Source: Annona cherimola (lineage: Eukaryota > Streptophyta > Magnoliopsida > Magnoliales > Annonaceae). From it: DNA of 64,000 nt. Position numbers and translations under genes: made by a program. Below are positions 10,661 through 21,671 of this stretch, piece after piece. Below the pieces are notes generated by a model. That model was given only the letters and a program-made list of their open reading frames with translations, was not told where the DNA came from and did no database searches. The stretch lies in contig CM059975.1 in assembly GCA_030490835.1 (NCBI GenBank), forward strand, positions 7,529,579-7,593,578, read 5' to 3'. The number at the start of each line of letters is the position of its first letter. The first letter of the stretch is position 1.

Positions 10661-11077
10661 GGAAAATGAACATTGCGGATGTATGTCCCATCTGATGGGC
10701 CCCTCGATTTGACTAGGAGATTTTGCATGTCTCGGAAATGGGCCTGCATATGAAAAATCACATCCGTCAGAATATCTAGCTACTGGAAGTGGAAGAGGGA
10801 AGGGCGTAGGGCGGGGTCGCCCGCACGCCCTTTACAGCTACATTTTTACCACGCCCCGGCGAAAACGACAGTGAGAACTGTAGCACGTGCGTCAGATAGG
10901 GTACGGACATCTTACCTGTCTATCAATGTGACGTCGGACTCCAGGTCAGCGTGCCTCTTCATCTGGTGTCGCACCAGTCACGTCATTTCATAATTTGACG
11001 TGGTTGGGCCGGGCCGGGCCGCGCCGCGTCGGATCGGACTTAACCGTCGAGACTCCGACGGTTCGTACTTACGGGTG
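10661..11077. other. GC-rich intergenic island, no gene seen
   Basis: Strong GC shift: GGGCGGGGTCGCCCGCACGC at about 10811 and repeated GGGCC at about 11007-11023. Promoter-like words include TGACGTCGG, GTCACGTCA and AACCGTCGAGACTCCGACGG, the last an inverted repeat. No open frame resembles a protein. It may be a dead gene's promoter or element-borne sequence. Confidence 0.35.
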
Positions 11078-12145
11078 CTAAGTTGGGCGAGTTGAGCCCG
11101 AGCCCCAACCCGTTTATGATGTTGGTAGAACTTATTTTTCTACGACCGAACATGTTGAATCTAATTTGTAAATACGATAAAGTTATGTTCGAGTGAACCT
11201 AAATCCAAACACGAGCTTCATTCTATTTTATATGTATTATAAAATATATTATATATATGATATCTAAACAATATTTCTTTATTTTTTTTGTATTCTATGT
11301 TATTTATATTTATAAATACATGTTTAACATATTGTAATTATATTATAAATAAAGTATATTATTTTCATTTACATTTATCTTTTATTTCTATAACCTTCTT
11401 CATTTATCTTGTTTTTTATGTTAAATTTTTTCTAAATATATTCTTTATAGATGAATGATTCTATTAGTCCGGGTTAAGCAGATGTCTTACTTAGCCTATT
11501 TTAAAAAAATTGTTTACAACAAAAAATTTTATTTTTTCTTCATATACTTGTTTAGCTAAGTGTATTTAATATATAAAACGAGTTTTACAATTTTTAGATA
11601 TGTGTATATGTTTTTTTAGATTTTTAAAGGTAAAGGTATTTTAAATACATAATACATAGAAATGTTTAAAAATCTCAAAAAAAATATATACACATGTTGA
11701 AAAATGGTAAAACTTGGTTTATATGTTAAATACGCTTGGCTAAACAAGTGTATGAAGAGAAAATAAAAAAAAATTGTTGTAAATGACTTTTTTAAGGTGG
11801 ACTAAGTGGGACATTTATTTAGCCCGGGCTAACGGGATCACTATTTTTCTTTATATTGTTATATTTTTTAAAAATATGTGGTTTGACTATATATTATTAT
11901 GTTTACTTCTATGATTTGTTATTATTATACATTCATATAAAATTTTAAACCTATCACTATTAAATAAAACGTAAATTTAGCAACCTAAATTTCAACCCGA
12001 AACTCAACCTGAACTCATCAAAAATAGGGTTAGAGTTTAGATTTTACACATAGGGTTAGGGTTGTGATTAGAGTTGATGTTTTATAAATAAAATTAGAGT
12101 TAAAGTTGAAGTAAACCCCAGTTTCATGAGCCCAAATCGTACTTA
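11078..12145. mobile_element. TIR element of the GAGCCC family, with inserted family A MITE
   Basis: The outer ends read GGGTGCTAAGTTGGGCGAGT and, complemented from the right, ACGATTTGGGCTCATGAAAC. The same layout, including TTTCATGAGCC at the right end and repeated GTTAGAGTT words before it, is seen at 48792-49478 and in its duplicate near 50176-50830. The MITE at 11454-11842 lies inside it and its neighbours read as continuous element sequence. Superfamily not assigned. Confidence 0.5.
11454..11842. mobile_element. 389-bp MITE, AGTGATCC-type ends, family A arms
   Basis: Left end AATGATTCTATTAGTCCGGG; right end complemented AGTGATCCCGTTAGCCCGGG. Arms contain AAGTGTATTTAATATATAAA and the matching inverted AAATACGCTTGGCTAAACAA, the internal sequence of the family A elements whose ends are TGCACCCGG. 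So the ends match the 1707 element and the arms match family A. Confidence 0.65.
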
Positions 12146-12830
12146 TCTATATGAACGATCAGGACCATAACAAGCTTAGCGCATAGATTAACGTGGTGTT
12201 CTTAGTGATGCCCCTTATTTTGAGTGGTGCCCCTTATTCGAAACATCTTTTTTGGGGGCCCAGATGCTTGTCAAATAAAATGCATGGCATTGCATTGGAC
12301 CGCATTTCCCCACTTTTTACAAGCGGAATTTTATCTCCTCCCAACTTTTTTCCTTTTAACAAAGTAGTGGTTGAGAAACGTTTCCACTTTTTCAGGTCCC
12401 ACCTTTTCTCAACGAGCCTCTTCCATCATCTTACTAATTTTTCCACTTTTCAATCATTGTCATCATAAAGATTTCGGGATAGTGATCTTGTTAGGGGGGT
12501 CTAATACTCTTTTTTGTTAAAACTGTCTATATTTTCATAAAATTGTTTTTCCAAATATATTTAATTCCTATGCAAGTTATTCAATTTTTAGATATTTGCA
12601 TTTTTTTTACTTTTCAAAAATACCATTTCGAAGGAATATTTATGTAATTTTCACCCTCAAAAATGGTGATTTTTGGAAGTAAAAAACAAATATACAAAAA
12701 TTATCGTATTTCGTGCATGAATTAAATACACTTGGAAAAATAATTTTAAAAATTGTTTCCAGAAAAACTAAAAAAAAAGTAAGTGGATTAGGGCCGCCTA
12801 AGGTCACTGTCTAATCTTTTCTCTTCTCTC
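12146..12830. other. intergenic; family A-like foldback at about 12480-12820
   Basis: 12150-12475 has short frames without similarity and a run of CCCCTTATT-type words. 12480-12820 begins ATAGTGATCTTGTTAGGGGG and ends CCTAAGGTCACTGTCTAA, with ATTTAATTCCTATGC/GCATGAATTAAATACACTT arms, so it is another divergent relative of the 11454 element. Confidence 0.45.
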
Positions 12831-13272
12831 TCTTAAACAAAAAGAAAAAAAAAAAAACCAGGCGCGCCCACAGCAGAGCCCCAAACAGCAATAACAGAGA
12901 CGCTGCCATCATCCATGTCCTGGAATAATGGCATTGGGCCTCAGATCATGTTTCATGATTCCAACTCTCGCAAAGAAACACAATTTTTTTAGTGATTTAT
13001 CAACAATATTCATGATTAATTTGGTTCAAAATCTTTGTTACAGAATAAAAATCAGAAAAATGGACACATAAAAAAAATCAGAAAAAATGGGATTGAAACA
13101 AAATGTTACCTTGTGCTCGGAATCGTAAGAAACCACATCTTTTAATGCCTCTCCGTAGAGAATAAAAGGTTATCAATATTCCAGATACATTAGAGACATA
13201 CATCTATCAACCCGAGGAATCCGCAAGCAGAAACAGAAAATTTTCATGCTTCAAGGCGTTGATGAGACAAAA

Positions 13273-13274
<2 letters not shown>

Positions 13275-13335
<61 letters not shown>
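13275..13335. repeat. (TA)n microsatellite, about 30 units
   Basis: An uninterrupted AT dinucleotide run of about 61 bp. It is likely polymorphic in length and is read in frame as alternating Tyr-Ile in a spurious ORF. Confidence 0.95.
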
Positions 13336-13336
<1 letters not shown>

Positions 13337-15139
13337 TGACGTATATGTTCTTAGAATCAAGCTTCAGCAAATTATTTGTGGTCCATCTCAATGTTCACTG
13401 GGCCAGCACATATACACGGATTACGCCTACCAACTACCAAGTATGTGCGTGCGTGTAGACGTAAGAAAACACTGAACAACGAAACACTCGACGCAAGAGC
13501 AGAGTAGCAAGGAAATAGAATTATAAATGTGGGATATGGAAAGCATTGACTAGCAAAATGATGACTTGATTGGCTTCTTTACATTATTCCAAACACCTAT
13601 TCCCTGATATATGGCTTTAACATGCGTAAAGGGCGCTTTCACGCACAACGGCAAAGCAACAATGACAGAGGATAAGATTCACCCTCCACTGTGTGCGTTT
13701 GCATTCAAGCCATTTGACCTTCAGGAAGGAAAAAAAACCACAGATGTGGCGGATACAATATTTACATGTATATCTAGGGCAGTTGCAAACACAAGCAGCA
13801 TCCCACAAATGCAAGACATGATATATGACGTATGCTGGAACCTGCTCAATCAGTGAATATCTATTTTGTCAGTATCACTTAGACTAGTCTAAGTATTTGG
13901 GCGATCTACTCATCAATTGGCCACAAAAATGATCTGGATGTGGGTCAACTAAGGAAAATGGTAGACATAAAGGAGCATTTACACCACAAAAATTTCCTTG
14001 TTTGGCACATGGGCACTTTTTTTTAATGCTTCTCTTAGTCCTTGACATCAAAGAATCTGTCTAATCTAATCTTGGGAATGTTCATAGAAATGCTACAACC
14101 ACACGTGTTGAAGAAGAGTATACTAAGATGTTGCTTCTCCATCATATCAGCAAGGATGTCGAACATAGTACTGTAGCTTAATTGCCATTGCACACGATCA
14201 CTCGTTGAAGACCCTCTTTTGATGCTACAAGAGGAGCTGAAGTGTTGGAGACAACCCCATAAATATCCCTGTGTGGCTATCCCTCAACGCAGAATAACCT
14301 TAGCAGTTCCCCAAGGGCAGAGATGACCCAGAATCCTGTTCCGGTGATGTAACCTACCCATCTGACATCAACAGGCAACTAAAACAAGTAAATCAAAGGA
14401 CAACTAAAACAGTAACATCCATTAAACTTCCAAGACAAAATGTTAACATGCAACTAAAACAAGGACATTCAGAGGGATGTCTAGCAAGTGAAGAAGGATA
14501 AATGATAAAGAAATGCCTCATGTAACAGCACAAATAGCAATAGGAAAGGCGATTGACTTGTTTTGTAGGCTTCAAGTCTGATGTTACTCTACATCTTGTT
14601 TAGAAAAGTAAATCTATGTGATTATAATGCAGAAATCATACCATTTCCAAAAGTTGCCATACACGTCAGTCAAGTCTTTATGTGAAGACTTGGGAAACGA
14701 GCGGCAATTGCATATGGTTGTAGTGGCCCCAATATTTTGACTTTCTTTTTAAATAAATTTGCGCGCCCTACTTAGATCTTCTTCCCATGAAAAATGAAAT
14801 TTTTTTGAGTTGTTTGATATTTTCTATTTTTGAAAATCAACAAAAAGGGCATGGATATATGCACTAAATAAATTAAAAAAAAATTGTTAAATTTCACAGA
14901 TGACAAGATCTAAATAGAGTTCACACATTTATAAACAGGACAATATAAGGGAACAAAAATTTTTGAGCCGCCTGTAAATTGCCAAAATTGCAAACGGGCA
15001 TATGGGATATGGATCCTTCGGAAATGGGTATGAAAGAAGTTTAGGAGCTTACTTAGCGAAAAATTGCTGGCATCATTAAATCTCATGCACTGTTGCAACA
15101 TTGTGCTGCTAATTTGAGGAATAATTACAACCATTCTGC
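13336..15139 (-). other. region downstream of the PPR gene; possible 3'UTR
   Basis: Base composition here is less AT-biased than in the repeats, and the frames do not look like proteins. Read on the minus strand, 15139 downward follows a good acceptor (CTCTCTCTCTCATGCAG, about 15140-15156), so the part next to the PPR gene is plausibly its spliced 3' untranslated exon. Around 14690-14900 there is family A-like AT-rich sequence. No separate gene is supported. Confidence 0.35.
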
Positions 15140-15231
15140 ATGAGAGAGAGAGAATAATGAGTCAAAGCAATTTACCCTGCAATTCATTCTCAGCAACTAT
15201 TGGCCAGGAAAAGTTGAAAACAGGAACTAAC
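15140..15231 (-). other. putative 92-nt 3'UTR intron of the PPR gene
   Basis: On the minus strand the stop codon TAG is immediately followed by GTTAGT, and 92 nt later there is a pyrimidine-rich acceptor ending TCATGCAG. GT-AG borders, a length typical of small plant introns and the CT-rich tract support splicing. The stop codon lies in the exon, so the protein is unchanged either way. RNA evidence is needed to accept it. Confidence 0.4.
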
Positions 15232-17799
15232 CTAGATGTTAGAGGCCACAGGCAGTGGATAGGTCAGTGCTGGTTGGGGAACGTAGCCAGCTTGTCTTAG
15301 ATCGAGAATTAGATTCTTCAAGTATAAATAAATTTGTTCTGATTGTGGGTGACTTCTATCTGCTGAAATAAACATATGAGTTGTGCTGTTTATCTTAATC
15401 CAGCTACATCCGGGTACCTTTTGCACCTTTCTTTTCTTCATCAAACTACGTACATGGAGAACACCATCCCATCTACCAGCTACCGCATGGATATTTGACA
15501 TCAAAACATAATATCCTGAGTTCTGAGGATCCAGTTCAAACAGTTGCTTTGAAGCAAGCTCTGCAAGCTCAAAATTTTTGTGAATACAACATGCTCCAAG
15601 AAGCGCGCCCCAAACACCAGCATCTGGTTTGAATGGCATTCGTGTTATGAAATCAAGTGCCTCATGCAAAAGTCCAGAACGCCCAAATAGATCAACCATG
15701 CAAGCATAATGTTCCATCCGGGCTGCAATTCCACTTTTATCAACCATGAAATTGAAGTATTTAAGTCCTTCATCAACTAGGCCAGCATGGCCACAAGCAG
15801 ATATGATGGCAAGAAAAGTGATGTGATCTGGCTGAATACCTTCTTCCTTCATTTCTTGGAATAAACTGAGTGCATCCTTAGCCAAACCATGAGTTCCATA
15901 TGCAGCAATGATACTATTCCATGACACCTCATTTTTTTCTTGCATCGAGTCAAAAACATGACGTGCTAAAACCAAATCTCCACATTTAGCATACATATCT
16001 ATCAAGGCACTCTCAGCAAAGATATCTGATCTCAAAGCACCTTTCAACAAAAAAGCATGAATCTCTTTCCCATGAATCAGTGAAGGTATATTTGCACAAG
16101 CTGATAGAGCAGCAGATATGGTTACGTAGTCACAACTGGTTTGTTCTGAAGCCATCTTGCGGAAAAGACAGACAGCCTGTTCAGGCCGTGCATTTTGAGA
16201 GCAACTCACAATCATTGTATTCCACAGCACAGAATCTCTTTCAGATACATTTTCAAAAACATGGCCGCTGAGATCCAGCCTTCCACATTTAGCATACATG
16301 TCAATCAGGGCACTCCCCACGTGGCAATGTGAATCAAATGCACTTTTCAAAATGTAACAATGCAACTCCTTACCCAGACTCAACGTAGTCAAACTAGCAC
16401 AAGCAGGTAGAACACAGGCCAATGTCACTGCATTCAACTTTATTTCTTCTTTTAGTGACCAACGGAACATTTCTAAGGCATCAAGATTTAAGCCATTAAG
16501 CACGAAGCCAGAAATCATTGCACTGCAAATGACAACATCTACTGTGCCTGATCTATCAAAAACTTTTTGAGCCATATTAACATCCCTGCATTTAAAATAT
16601 ACATCTATAAGTGCACTCTTCAAATATGCATCCAAAAATACCCCGTTTCTGAATATATAACTATGAATTTCCTTACCTTGTTTCAGACAAGCTGAGTCTG
16701 AGAAGGAGGGAAGAAAACTTGAAAGTGTTATAGAATCTGGCTTCACACCAGCCAATTGCATCTCATAAAACAAACCTAAAGCCTCAGCATTAAACCCATT
16801 CTGCACACATCCTGCAATCATCCCATTCCATGTCACTAGATCGGTGTGGCCCATCATATCAAATAACTTCTGTGCGTCAGGTAAATGCCTACATTTTGAA
16901 TACATGGCCAACAGTGTGTTAGCAACAGATGCTTCCAACTCTAACCCACATCTAATCGCAAGACTATGAAGTTGAGTGCCATATTTAATCATACCTTGAG
17001 AGGCACAGACGGACAATACGCAGGAAAAAGTGACTGAGTTTGGCCGCGTTTGTGTTCTCCTCATAACATGAAACAATCTCAAGGCCTCACATATATTGCC
17101 ATTTTCGACATACCCATTAATCATCACATTCCACAGAACACTATCCTTTTCACCCAATCTTTCAAACACACTTCGTGCATCATCAATGGCATCATTCTCT
17201 GCATACAACTTGATCAGCGAGCTACCCACAAACATATTCGTATCTAAACCCATCAAATGCATACTCTCGTGAATCAATCGACCCAAGTTAACAGCATTTA
17301 AACCGGAACAAGCTTTAATCACATATGGGAAGGTATATTTATCTGGCAAAACACCACAACCCAGCATCTTAAAGTAAAATAACAAAGCTAACTCAAAGCA
17401 ACACATCATGGTAAATCCCCTAATCATCCAATTCCAAGGCGACGGATGCCATTTCTCGATCCCAGAAAACACGCTTTTTGCGTCTAGAAAGCTTTCGCAA
17501 AGCACATACATACTCAAAATTTTTGTCCCCAAGAAACCCGCGTCTGTAAGTCCATTCGCAACAATCTGGGCATGGACTTGGCGCCCTTTCCGAAGATCAC
17601 GAACAGTAGAAAAATCCTGCAACATCGAAGAAAACCAGCCGGCGGAAGTTCGATTCAGATGGTCGCAGAACTCATTGGAATCCCGACGATTCGGAGCCGA
17701 ATTTGATAGACTTCTGGCGATTAACGAATTGGGTCTCCGGGGTGATGTAGAGATGATTGAGAGAAACTCGGAGAATGGGAAAAGATTCTTCTTCGGCAT
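15232..17799 (-). CDS. pentatricopeptide repeat protein, PLS class, E/E+ subgroup (At4g21300-like)
   Basis: An intronless 855-aa protein. Residues 1 to about 45 are rich in Ser, Arg and Asn and poor in acids, as expected of a mitochondrial or plastid targeting peptide. From about residue 55 to 720 there are back-to-back P, L and S type PPR motifs, seen as recurring VFE..xxxDxVxWNxMIxG, GKExHx and SALIDMYAKCG blocks. From about 722 an E motif follows (PDAGVWGALLGACCIHKN, then ELDPQNSGYYVLMSNIHA and KVPGCSWIKI) and an E+ region to about 840. The DYW deaminase domain is absent: the protein stops about 15 residues after YVPQP. By memory of family members it most resembles Arabidopsis At4g21300 (similar length, same motif order). 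PLS-class proteins with E/E+ ends bind organelle transcripts and usually act in C-to-U editing with a separately supplied DYW domain. The target site is unknown. The start is the first ATG of the frame and gives the expected N-terminus. Confidence 0.93.
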   Translation of the reverse strand: MPKKNLFPFSEFLSIISTSPRRPNSLIARSLSNSAPNRRDSNEFCDHLNRTSAGWFSSMLQDFSTVRDLRKGRQVHAQIVANGLTDAGFLGTKILSMYVLCESFLDAKSVFSGIEKWHPSPWNWMIRGFTMMCCFELALLFYFKMLGCGVLPDKYTFPYVIKACSGLNAVNLGRLIHESMHLMGLDTNMFVGSSLIKLYAENDAIDDARSVFERLGEKDSVLWNVMINGYVENGNICEALRLFHVMRRTQTRPNSVTFSCVLSVCASQGMIKYGTQLHSLAIRCGLELEASVANTLLAMYSKCRHLPDAQKLFDMMGHTDLVTWNGMIAGCVQNGFNAEALGLFYEMQLAGVKPDSITLSSFLPSFSDSACLKQGKEIHSYIFRNGVFLDAYLKSALIDVYFKCRDVNMAQKVFDRSGTVDVVICSAMISGFVLNGLNLDALEMFRWSLKEEIKLNAVTLACVLPACASLTTLSLGKELHCYILKSAFDSHCHVGSALIDMYAKCGRLDLSGHVFENVSERDSVLWNTMIVSCSQNARPEQAVCLFRKMASEQTSCDYVTISAALSACANIPSLIHGKEIHAFLLKGALRSDIFAESALIDMYAKCGDLVLARHVFDSMQEKNEVSWNSIIAAYGTHGLAKDALSLFQEMKEEGIQPDHITFLAIISACGHAGLVDEGLKYFNFMVDKSGIAARMEHYACMVDLFGRSGLLHEALDFITRMPFKPDAGVWGALLGACCIHKNFELAELASKQLFELDPQNSGYYVLMSNIHAVAGRWDGVLHVRSLMKKRKVQKVPGCSWIKINSTTHMFISADRSHPQSEQIYLYLKNLILDLRQAGYVPQPALTYPLPVASNI

Positions 17800-17859
17800 T
17801 GATAGAGAGATTTTCGAGAGGTTGCAAGGCCGGAGGATTTTTGGCGGGCATATTTGAAA

Positions 17860-17922
17860 TGGTCCAACTCAGTCGAGTCGAGTAACTCGGTCAAGTCGAG
17901 TCAGCTCTGTCCGAGTCACGTG
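17860..17922 (-). promoter_or_regulatory. PPR gene upstream region with GAGTC repeats and a G-box
   Basis: Just upstream of the PPR start codon, the motif GAGTC/GACTC recurs about six times between 17866 and 17917 (for example CAGTCGAGTCGAGTAACTCG) and ends in a palindromic CACGTG at 17917-17922. G-boxes bind bZIP and bHLH factors. That this one regulates the PPR gene is inference from position (about 120 bp upstream of the ATG). Confidence 0.4.
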
Positions 17923-18900
17923 ATCTTCCAGCCAGTCTGGAGTAGTAAAGAGGGTTTTTGCTCTCTTCCCCAATTTTCTTTCTGCAGCTGCCGAAAAATA
18001 GAGAAGGAAAATAGCGAGAACTTGAGTGAGGGGGATTGATTGAAATGGAGAGAGAAAGAGAGGGAACCACAGAAAGAAAGCAGCAAAACTGAGAGAGAGA
18101 GAGAGAGAGAAAAATCAGGTGGAAGATAACCTTATCCTGCAGCAGCTGCTGCTGCCGCCGCCACCGTAGCCAAAACCGAAGAAATAAAATTTCTGAAGGC
18201 ATTAACCATTGCTGACTTTTGAATATGCATTTATCATCGATTCACAGAAACCCGGTCTGAATTGTTTGCCTGAAGTCATACGGACGTCGGAATTGTTGAT
18301 GTGGTGGAGACCCGATTAGCTGTTGTTTGAACCGGAGGAGATCGTCCTGCTGCACAGCTTTCACCTGCTTAGCCGGAAAACACTATTTACCAGTTAGCTG
18401 GCGTTTAGACGGGAGCGTGTTTCCCAGGGACAATTTGCATATTGCTACATCGACTCTCTGAATTGAGCTCTTGTTTCCCTTGTATGGAAATTGCAGCAGA
18501 TGGCTACAAGGTTCAAAAATATAAAATTTTGATACCTCGAATAGAAGTGCAAGTATCACGTGCATTCGGCGTGAAAAATTATGCCTGCCTTTTCTTTTAT
18601 AATTCCGGAATTACCCTGTAATAATATGAAATAGAGAGGATGACACCCCTCATTTGCAAGTGAGGGTTCTAAAAAGGTCGAAGAAACGTAGACATGGTTG
18701 AAATGGACGATTTTACGCAAAAATATTCTTGGCTTTTGATAATACAAAAAATAAACGAACATGGATTCGATATACTTATGTAAGTATTTTACCTTAGCTT
18801 TTTAAATTTTAAAATGTAGAATTTTAAATCTAAATTATTTATTACCAATCTACCATTTAAGCATCCTAAAAAATTACAAGAAAAGATAAAGCATGTTATA
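17923..18900. other. intergenic; GA microsatellite and CAG/CCG-rich patch, no gene seen
   Basis: Contains a (GA)n run at about 18090-18111 and a compact GCAGCAGCTGCTGCTGCCGC stretch at about 18139. Together with the absence of large repeats these suggest 5' leader or promoter sequence of the PPR gene, possibly shared with an unseen transcript. The minus-strand frame 17891-18202 is low complexity and not a convincing protein. Confidence 0.35.
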
Positions 18901-19815
18901 TTAGGGTTGTTATCCAGTGCATACAACTGCATTGAGGCTTGGTGCACTGGGTGTATAGATGTTAACGGATTGGGTTCGACAAGTTAAAGGTTAATTCTAA
19001 CCTTAATATATTTAAAATGTTTCAACCTTAATTCATTTATTAATCCATTAAAAAATTTCAGCACTGGCCCATTTACAACTAATTTATAAATTTGTTGGCA
19101 AATTGTTAATGGAATGTATCGCAGATAACTAAAATGCTTAAATTTTGGTAGACAACTATCTTGTAGGAAGATGTAAGAGAGTGTTTTCGGTGCAAAAAAA
19201 ATGAAAATAGAGCAGTAAGGAAAATATAATTAAAGCCACGACGGAAAAATAAAAATTAGGTCACAGAAGAAACACTTAGCAAAAAACAATAACCAAATGA
19301 TTTACATTTGTATATATAAAACTTTAATGGATTAAATGAGTTAAATGAGCCGAATAGATTAAAGAGATTATATTGGTTAAATAGGTTGCTAAACAGATTG
19401 ATAGATTATAAAATTTCAATCATAATTTATTTATTTAATTAAATGATTGAACGGGTTGGTCATGACCATCAACACTCCTACCCTTGTGCATTTAACCCAT
19501 TTTTATTTTTTAGAAAATTTTTATACAATTGTTAATCAAAGTGTATTTAATATGTTTCAATTTTTACTATTTTTTGAAATTTATAGATATTTTTAATTTT
19601 TAAAATCAGTGGTATTTTAGTATTTTTAAATTATTAAATATATCACTGATTTTAAAAAATCCAAAAAATATTTACAAATCTCTAAACATGATAGAAAATA
19701 ATACACATGTTAAATATACTTAAATTAATAATTTATAAAAATTTTAAAAAATAAAAAATAGTTAAATGCACCCGGGTGCACCGGGCCTAAGTGCACCCGG
19801 TGTATTTAGGCATTC
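18901..19815. mobile_element. family A MITE (TGCACCCGG ends) interrupted by a second TIR element
   Basis: Outer sequence at 18905-18960 (CCAGTGCATACAACTGCATT, GGTGCACTGGGTGTA) resumes at about 19480-19812, where the family A arms run to TGCACCCGGGTGCACCGGGC and GTGCACCCGGTGTATTTAGG. The central block, about 18960-19475, starts GTTAACGGATTGGGTTCGAC and ends AACGGGTTGGTCATGACC, an inverted pair, which marks it as a separate insertion. No coding sequence. Confidence 0.5.
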
Positions 19816-20680
19816 CCCATTATATTAACTAAAGTTCTTAACGTTTTCTTTTTCCCCAGCTCAATACTTTTCAATTAGATGCTGTTTCATAAAGAATTTG
19901 TCTACACAATTTGTTGAAAAGAAATACCTTTAAACATTAGGCATCCATGAGTACCTTCCATAGTAATGGAGGATGCAAACAATTTTAACTATGTCTCAAC
20001 ATTTGCTCGCTAGCCTTTTTTATCAATTGTCTTTTAATCCGTCCATCCCTTTGATTCTTTCACCCATCAATATAAAGAGATAATGAATATCATGTGTTTA
20101 TTTTCTAAGTTTGAGATTTTTCAAATTGAAATCATTTATAACAATACATACTACATTACCAACAAAAGCATTTGGTAAAACTTCTGCAGGAAAGGGGACT
20201 TAACTGATCCATTAGTAAAAGAAGATATTCCCATGGAAATATGAAGAATATGATACCGGATTTTCAGGACGAAAAAATAGAACCTAATTGTGTACATTGT
20301 GAATTAGCATACATGTTTCGAATATTAGCATAATAACCCCTCTATGTTTCAATATATAAGAAAATAGATCCAATTATCTGATTGATTTTCAAGGTTTAAT
20401 TCCAAATGATGCTACAATTTATATTTATATTTATGCATTCGATCATGTATTTTAGCAAAATTCCTTAGATGGCTATAAATTCTACTTTAATTTTTGAATA
20501 TGAAAATACTCGGGGTAAATTGTTTTCAAAATAATCAGTTTTTCTTTCTCATTACTTTTTTCAAATAGGCAGTATGTACATGTAAGAAAATTTGAGTCCA
20601 CCGAAACTCTAAAGTAGAATCTACTCTAGATTTTTTTCTAAATCATTTTATTGATTTTTTGATATTTAATTTTAATTGAT
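19816..20680. other. intergenic, AT-rich; nothing recognised
   Basis: No protein-like frame, no clear TIR pair and no tandem repeat seen. Confidence 0.4.
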
Positions 20681-20986
20681 TGGGGCTCTCAGTGCACTTG
20701 GTTGCATTTAACTCATTTTTTTAAATTTTTTATACAATTATTAATCTAAATGTATTTAACATGTGTATTAATTTTTACTATTTTTGGATTATTTTAGATA
20801 TTTATTTTATATTTTTAAAAAATCAGTGGCATTACCTAATTTTCAAAAATAAATATATAAAATACTCCGAAAATGATAAAAATTGATACACATGCTAAAT
20901 ACACTTAAATTAACAATTGTATAATTTTTTTTATAAAAAATAAAAAAATGAGTTAAAGCATTAGGGTGCACTGTATCAGAGTCCTT
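20681..20986. mobile_element. foldback MITE, family A
   Basis: Ends GGGGCTCTCAGTGCACTTGG and, complemented, AAGGACTCTGATACAGTGCA. The arms carry TGTATTTAACATGTGTATTA and its inverted partner, and a central AAAATCAGTGGCATT. Confidence 0.65.
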
Positions 20987-21671
20987 AATTAATGCAACTA
21001 ATGACGATTTTACTTTTACAATGCGCAATCTATAACTTCACATATTTTTATCATTAACCCCTGGCGACATTCTTATATTTGAAATTAAGAATGAATATAA
21101 GACTATTTGTGCTATTTTTCTTAAATGTATAATTATTTCAATTAACATGAATATAAATTATAGTCATATTTAGAATTTAACTCTTTTTGAAAAAAGTTAC
21201 TTGCAAACATAACCCTAAGTTTGATTATTTATTATTTTAATCTTATAATTTTAATATTTGTAGATATAACTCTTTAAAATTTTCAATTATGCAAAAATAA
21301 CCTTATGAGCATGCATTTTATATATCAAATATATCTATATCATACAAATTTTCGAGTATGTTAAAATTTTCATATGTTTGTTGTCCACTTAACTGCCATT
21401 CTCGAAACCCAGTCAAGCTTGTAGGATTTTTTGCACAATATGAAACATTTAAGAGTTATATTCACAAATATTAAACTGCGAGGCTAAAATCATAAATACG
21501 CAAATTTACTGGATTATTTTTGCAAATAACCCACAATAAAAGGCTTGCGTCCTTTCCGGTTTCCCCCCTCCTCCGCTGCCTCTCTGCGCCGCCGTCTTCC
21601 CGCTGCCCGTTTCCACTCCCAGTTCCCTTCGGCTCGCAGCAGTTTATATTCAGAAAAGAATCCCGTTCCGA

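Noticed and set aside
13246..13458. 70-codon frame with a Tyr-Ile repeat
   Set aside because: Product of the (TA)n microsatellite, not a protein.
17408..17857. 149-codon plus-strand frame
   Set aside because: Mostly antisense to the start of the PPR gene, whose minus-strand frame is clearly the real one.
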